A DNA stretch of 27,445 nucleotides from Caccovicinus sp051878975 (GTDB taxonomy: Bacteria > Bacillota > Clostridia > Lachnospirales > Lachnospiraceae), in assembly GCA_051878975.1 (NCBI GenBank), contig JBJELD010000111.1, positions 1-27,445 on the forward strand, in the 5' to 3' direction. The notes below the pieces were generated by a model, which did no database searches, was not told the DNA's origin, and was given only the letters and a program-made list of their open reading frames with translations. Of the stretch, positions 23,424 to 27,445 are shown piece after piece. Position 1 is the first letter of the stretch; each line of letters begins with the position of its first letter. Position numbers and translations under genes: made by a program.

Positions 23424-24911
23424 ATGACAAGTCAGACATTACGTGAAGCGCGGAAATATGAAGAAACTTATGAGAAGAGAATAAGTGAAGAGGAACGGCC
23501 CGGGTTTCATTATTCAGCCCGCGTTGGCTGGCTGAATGATCCCAACGGATTCTCATACTATCAGGGAAAATATCATCTGTTTCACCAGTATCATCCGTAT
23601 GATCCTTACTGGGGACCGATGCACTGGGGACATGCTGTAAGTGAAGATCTGCTGCATTGGGAGTATCTTCCGGCTGTACTGGCTCCGGACCAGACATATG
23701 ACAGGGATGGCTGTTTTTCTGGAAGTGCAGTAATGCTTCCGGATGGAAGACAGCTGCTGATGTACACAGGTGTACAGAGAGTACCGCGGGCTGATGCAGA
23801 ACCTGTCGATAAGCAGACTCAGTGCCTTGCTGTAGGTAATGGATTGGATTATGAAAAATATGAGCATAATCCGATCCTGGATGAAAAAGACATACCTGCA
23901 GGATGCAGTGAAGCGGATTTTCGTGACCCGAAGATGTGGCAGAATGGGGATGGAACGTACAGTTGTGCAATTGCCAATCGTGCTGCTGACGGAAGCGGAC
24001 AGATATTGCTTTATACCAGCCGGACAGGATTTGACTGGAAGTTTAAAAGTGTACTGAAAGCGAATAATAACCGCTATGGCGTTATGTGGGAATGCCCGGA
24101 TCTGTTCAAACTGGATGGAAAGGATGTAATTCTCTGCAGTCCCATGGATATGCTTCCGGAAGGCTTTGAATATGACAACGGCAATGGAACCTTGTGCCTG
24201 ATCGGGGAATTAGATGAAGAAACAGGTACTTTTAAGGATGAGGCAAATCAGGCTGTAGATTACGGAATTGATTTTTATGCCCCTCAGACGATGAAAACAC
24301 CGGATGGCAGGACAGTAATGATTGCATGGATGCAGAACTGGGATACCAGCCGTCTTCATCCGAAGGAAACACGCTGGTTTGGCCAGATGACTTTGCCCAG
24401 AGAATTGTCTTTGAAAAACGGCAGACTGATTCAAAAGCCGGTTCGGGAACTGGAAACGCTGCGCAGTAATAAAGTAGAGTATAGAGATGTTATATTTGAG
24501 GATACACTCAAGCTGGAAGGCATTGAGGGAAGACAAATCGATATGGAAATCGAGCTTTCTCCCGGAGATGAACAGAATATCTATAAGAAGTTTGCTGTTT
24601 ATTTTGCACAGGATTCCGGCATTTATACAACTGTCAGCTTCCGTCCCCATGAATCTGTTCTGAAGGTGGATCGAAAGTTCTCCGGCTCCAGAAGAGCAAC
24701 ACTTCACAACAGAAGAAGTCAGGTTTGTTCTGAAAACGGAAAGCTTAAACTGCGTCTGATCCTGGATCGCTTCAGTGCTGAGCTGTTTGTAAATGATGGC
24801 GAACAGACGGTTACAACGACAATTTATACGAATCTGGCTGCAGACGGTATCTCTTTCTTTGCAGACGGCAGCGTAAAGATGAATGTTGTAAAGTATGATT
24901 TAATTGGATGA
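23424..24911 (+). CDS. Glycoside hydrolase family 32 beta-fructosidase (sucrose/levan type)
   Basis: The 495-aa enzyme belongs to GH32. The five-bladed propeller carries the catalytic triad: nucleophile D39 in 'WLNDPNGF', transition-state D168 in 'FRDPKMW', and acid/base E223 in 'WECPDLF'. A C-terminal beta-sandwich follows ('LRLILDRFSAELFVNDGEQT'). It cleaves terminal fructose from sucrose, sucrose phosphate or fructo-oligosaccharides; the exact substrate is not clear from sequence alone. No signal peptide is present, so it acts in the cytoplasm on imported sugar. AAGGAG (23405-23410) lies 13 bases before ATG 23424, an unusually long spacing. It lies 30 bases after the lipoprotein gene, before a hairpin at 24951-24984. 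Confidence 0.93.
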   Translation: MTSQTLREARKYEETYEKRISEEERPGFHYSARVGWLNDPNGFSYYQGKYHLFHQYHPYDPYWGPMHWGHAVSEDLLHWEYLPAVLAPDQTYDRDGCFSGSAVMLPDGRQLLMYTGVQRVPRADAEPVDKQTQCLAVGNGLDYEKYEHNPILDEKDIPAGCSEADFRDPKMWQNGDGTYSCAIANRAADGSGQILLYTSRTGFDWKFKSVLKANNNRYGVMWECPDLFKLDGKDVILCSPMDMLPEGFEYDNGNGTLCLIGELDEETGTFKDEANQAVDYGIDFYAPQTMKTPDGRTVMIAWMQNWDTSRLHPKETRWFGQMTLPRELSLKNGRLIQKPVRELETLRSNKVEYRDVIFEDTLKLEGIEGRQIDMEIELSPGDEQNIYKKFAVYFAQDSGIYTTVSFRPHESVLKVDRKFSGSRRATLHNRRSQVCSENGKLKLRLILDRFSAELFVNDGEQTVTTTIYTNLAADGISFFADGSVKMNVVKYDLIG

Positions 24912-24950
24912 CATGTAATTGGTAATGTTATATCGTCTGATCTTTAAAAA

Positions 24951-24984
24951 GGAAAGGGGCAGCAGAAAAATGCTGTCCTTTTCT
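24951..24984 (+). terminator. Terminator or attenuator between GH32 and the second lacI gene
   Basis: A 14-bp stem (24951-24964 with 24971-24984, three G-U pairs) has a 6-nt A-rich loop. The T run lies within the 3' arm (TTTTCT), so termination may be partial. It probably lowers expression of the downstream lacI and fructokinase genes; a weak TTGTCA-like -35 lies further on at about 25003-25008. Confidence 0.6.
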
Positions 24985-25047
24985 GAATTCTTTGGTAATG
25001 TATTGTCAAATACAGGGATTTAAAAACAATTCGGAGGAATTTTCGTT

Positions 25048-26067
25048 ATGAAGAAAAAGAGTACCGCACCTACCATGAAGGATGTGGCGCGCGAAGCCGG
25101 AGTCGCTTTGGGAACCGTATCCAAGGTTGTGAATGGGCTTCCTGTAGGAGAAATATACAAGCAGCGTGTAGAAGATGCTGTAAATAAACTGGGTTACCAG
25201 GTTAACAGCTATGCACAGGGGATGAAATCTGACAAAACTTATACAGTAGCTTTATTGATACCAAATACAGTTAATCCCTTTCTGGCAGAGTTGGCAAACT
25301 ATATAAATATTGAACTTCAGAAGCGAAAATATCGCATGCTTCTATGTACGACTGATGAGAATCCGGAGATGGAACAAGAGTATATTACCATGGTCAGGCA
25401 GAACAAGGTGGATGGAATTATCGGACTTACTTACAGCGATAACCTGCTTATAAATGAAGATTTGCCTTTTGTATCGATTGACCGCATTATAAACTCTTCG
25501 ATTCCCTGCGTATCCAGTGACAACTTTGCCGGAGGACAGATGGCTGCAGAAAAGCTTGCTGACCTGGGGTGCCATAATGTGGCTTTTCTGCGGATTGGTT
25601 CCTCTCTGAGTAACGAACCAAACAAGCGAAAGGCAGGTTTTGAGAAGGGATGCCTGAAACGAAATCTGAAATATACCATGAAGATTCTTGATGATAGTGA
25701 GCCGATGGAACATTTTTATTCCTTTTTTGAAGAATATATGATCGACGGAAAACTGGAATTTGATGGTCTGTTCTGCGTAACGGATTATGTAGCACATTAT
25801 GTAATGAATATACTGACCAGGCTACATGTTCGTGTTCCGGAGGATGTCCAGATCATCGGTTTCGACGGTATCCGTTATTTCGGAGATTCGGAATATATTT
25901 GTTCCACCATTGTTCAGCCGATTCCGAAACTGGCTGAGATGTGCGTGGAACTGCTGTTTCAGGAAAATACTCAATGCAAACCTCCGTTAGTCTGTTTGCC
26001 GGTCTCTTACGCTTATGGAGGTACTACTCTGGAGTCAGGCCAATCCGTGAATAACAAAGTATTATAA
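25048..26067 (+). CDS. LacI-family transcriptional regulator (second)
   Basis: The 339-aa protein has a LacI helix-turn-helix at residues ~9-30 ('TMKDVAREAGVALGTVSKVV'), a hinge, and an effector-binding domain ('YTVALLIPNTVNPFLAELAN', 'VDGIIGLTYSD', 'VPEDVQIIGFDGIRYFGDSE'). It is co-oriented with the sugar genes and 18 bases upstream of the fructokinase gene. That favours local control of fructose or fructan use, perhaps with a second effector to the first LacI protein (inference). TCGGAGGAA precedes ATG 25048. The opening 'MKKKSTAPTMKDVAREAG' is typical of ScrR/SacR-like Firmicute regulators, but the specific ligand cannot be read from the sequence. Confidence 0.92.
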   Translation: MKKKSTAPTMKDVAREAGVALGTVSKVVNGLPVGEIYKQRVEDAVNKLGYQVNSYAQGMKSDKTYTVALLIPNTVNPFLAELANYINIELQKRKYRMLLCTTDENPEMEQEYITMVRQNKVDGIIGLTYSDNLLINEDLPFVSIDRIINSSIPCVSSDNFAGGQMAAEKLADLGCHNVAFLRIGSSLSNEPNKRKAGFEKGCLKRNLKYTMKILDDSEPMEHFYSFFEEYMIDGKLEFDGLFCVTDYVAHYVMNILTRLHVRVPEDVQIIGFDGIRYFGDSEYICSTIVQPIPKLAEMCVELLFQENTQCKPPLVCLPVSYAYGGTTLESGQSVNNKVL

Positions 26068-26085
26068 CAGGAGGTTGTAAAAGAT

Positions 26086-27051
26086 ATGAAGAAGTATGAC
26101 GTGATCGCATTGGGAGAACTGCTGATTGATTTTACGGAAAATGGAACAAGCAATCAGGGAAATCCTTTATGTGAGGCAAATCCAGGCGGTGCCCCCTGCA
26201 ATGTACTGGCAATGCTGACAAAACTGGGACACAAAACCGCATTTATCGGAAAAGTTGGGAATGATTTTTTCGGTAGACAGTTAAAAAATGCAATTACAGA
26301 AGTTGGTATTGACTCTGAATATCTGTATATGGATGAACAGGTCCACACTACACTTGCACTGGTTCATACTTATCCGGATGGTGACAGAGATTTTTCTTTT
26401 TACCGCAATCCAGGTGCCGATATGATGTTGACAGAAGCAGAAATACCCGAAAGCCTGATAAAAAATTCCCGGATTTTTCATTTCGGCACCTTGTCCATGA
26501 CACATGAAGGAGTACGTGCAGCTACTAAAAAAGCTGTCGTTGCAGCAAAGAAAGCAGGAGCGCTAATATCCTTTGATCCGAACCTGCGTCCCCCTCTGTG
26601 GGAATACATGAGTGAAGCAAAGGAACAGGTTTTATACGGTCTGGAATACTGCCATATTTTGAAAATTTCAGATAATGAGATTCAGTGGCTGACCGGGAAA
26701 TCCGATTATACGGAAGGCGTGAAGTGGATCAATGAGCGATATCATATTCCGCTGATTCTGGTGTCCATGGGAAAACGGGGAAGCAGAGCATATTATGAAG
26801 GAATGATGGTTGAAGTAAATCCGTTTCTGCATGAAAATACAATCGAAACTACAGGCGCAGGCGATACATTCTGCGGATGTGTGCTTCATTATATCTGCGA
26901 GTATGGACTTGACGGATTGACAGAAGAAAATCTGCACGAAATGCTGACATTTGCCAATGCCGCTGCATCTCTGATTACAACACGGAAAGGTGCTTTAAGA
27001 GTCATGCCGGAGCGGCAGGAAATTCAACAGTTAATAGAAAAACGAAGATGA
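26086..27051 (+). CDS. PfkB-family fructokinase
   Basis: The 321-aa sugar kinase belongs to the ribokinase/PfkB family. The N-terminal signature is 'DVIALGELLIDFTENG', followed by the sugar-binding 'NPGGAPCNVLAMLTKLGH' (residues ~32-49). The C-terminal PfkB signature 'TTGAGDTFCGC' carries the catalytic base D260, with a nearby ATP site ('LILVSMGKRGSRAYYEG'). The sequence most resembles ScrK-like fructokinases, which phosphorylate fructose at C6 to feed glycolysis; substrate is inferred from context with the GH32 gene. AGGAGG lies before the ATG, 18 bases after the lacI stop, so the two are co-transcribed. A hairpin follows the stop codon by 40 bases. Confidence 0.92.
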   Translation: MKKYDVIALGELLIDFTENGTSNQGNPLCEANPGGAPCNVLAMLTKLGHKTAFIGKVGNDFFGRQLKNAITEVGIDSEYLYMDEQVHTTLALVHTYPDGDRDFSFYRNPGADMMLTEAEIPESLIKNSRIFHFGTLSMTHEGVRAATKKAVVAAKKAGALISFDPNLRPPLWEYMSEAKEQVLYGLEYCHILKISDNEIQWLTGKSDYTEGVKWINERYHIPLILVSMGKRGSRAYYEGMMVEVNPFLHENTIETTGAGDTFCGCVLHYICEYGLDGLTEENLHEMLTFANAAASLITTRKGALRVMPERQEIQQLIEKRR

Positions 27052-27091
27052 CACTATCCGGAACGAAAGTAACAGTAATGATTTAGTGATT

Positions 27092-27132
27092 CTGCAGTTA
27101 AACCGGTTTCAGAAATGTTGGTTTAATTGCAG
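27092..27132 (+). terminator. Terminator-like hairpin after the fructokinase gene
   Basis: A 13-bp stem (27092-27104 with 27120-27132, one G-U pair) has a 15-nt loop. It is followed by only a weak T run (AATCTTTG). It is well placed to end the sugar unit but is not a textbook terminator; it could also stabilise the transcript end. Confidence 0.5.
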
Positions 27133-27445
27133 GAATCTTTGTAGATATAAGAAAAAGAGGTTTTAGTTTTACCGGAGAATGTGTTTCTAATCATTGAAGT
27201 AGGAGATTATTGTGGATAAAAATCAGTTTTTTAGCAAAGATATCACATCTATGGAAGTTGCCTCTGCGGTCAGACGGAGATAGATTTTGCAAATATAAGT
27301 TGCAATTGTGGGATTGATAGAGCAATCATATTTTCTGCAACAGAGATATTTGTTTCTGTATGTTGCACAAGAAATTCTGAGACATCTTATGCAATCAGTT
27401 TTGCACATTTTTCCTGATATATTCCGAAAACTCTTGCATAAATAG
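27133..27445. other. AT-rich end of the window, no convincing gene
   Basis: A GTG at 27212 follows AGGAG and opens a 23-codon frame (MDKNQFFSKDITSMEVASAV, then stop at 27281-27283). In a shifted frame a longer open stretch (TEIDFANISCNCGID …) continues to about 27415. Together these could be the start of a gene broken by a frameshift, but no family is recognised. A 61-aa reverse-strand ORF is not supported by a ribosome site. Confidence 0.3.

Noticed and set aside
27223..27408. Reverse-strand 61-aa cysteine-rich ORF
   Set aside because: No ribosome site, AT-rich low-complexity content and no recognisable family; likely chance.
1..27445. CRISPR array, tRNA or rRNA genes, known riboswitches
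   Set aside because: No regularly spaced repeats, no cloverleaf-like or rRNA-like segments and no recognisable riboswitch core were seen on reading both strands.

Overview
The window suggests a gut Firmicute, most likely Lachnospiraceae (inference). The reasons are strong AGGAGG-type ribosome sites, a Tn1549/CTn-like conjugative element with its usual DUF4315, DUF4366, topoisomerase III, YodL/DUF4316, giant methylase-helicase, MobC and relaxase genes, and a sugar locus of the LplB/YtcP ABC type with YesL. No rRNA, tRNA or CRISPR array was seen.

Region A (1-16407) is the DNA-processing and mobilization half of an integrative and conjugative element, all on the + strand and visibly GC-rich. 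It opens with the terminator of an upstream unit, a promoter and a structured leader, then genes for DUF4315 and DUF4366 proteins. An AT-richer cargo insert (about 1380-3345) follows. It holds a TfoX N-terminal-domain protein, an unrecognised 342-aa protein with a possible PD-(D/E)XK nuclease pattern, a structured segment resembling the 5' end of a group II intron, and a 3' remnant of an MmcQ/YjbR gene. A 166-aa gene of unknown function, a strong terminator and then the backbone follow: topoisomerase III, a possible 30-aa coupled ORF, two small accessory genes, a 2229-aa ArdC-like/N6-methylase/SNF2-helicase protein, MobC, a small membrane protein, an 87-aa protein and the MobA/VirD2 relaxase. 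A complete TnpV-family gene (7931-8281) lies in the +1 frame wholly inside the giant gene, so this stretch appears to encode two proteins. Type IV secretion genes and an integrase are not in the window.

Region B (16408-16808) has no convincing gene. It holds three close hairpins, one of them a perfect 15-bp stem, and is the likely junction between the element and the next region.

Region C (16809-27051) is a fructan/sucrose-type utilisation locus of ordinary, lower GC. A leftward unit encodes a LacI regulator, a YesL/DUF624 membrane protein and a single-pass extracytoplasmic protein. A rightward unit, from a near-consensus promoter at 19656-19684, encodes two ABC permeases, a 559-aa solute-binding lipoprotein, a cytoplasmic GH32 fructosidase, a second LacI regulator and a PfkB-family fructokinase. 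The inferred pathway is capture and import of a fructose-containing oligosaccharide, cleavage inside the cell by GH32, and phosphorylation of the released fructose. No ABC ATPase is encoded here, so a shared one elsewhere is expected. The final ~390 bases hold a hairpin and no convincing gene.
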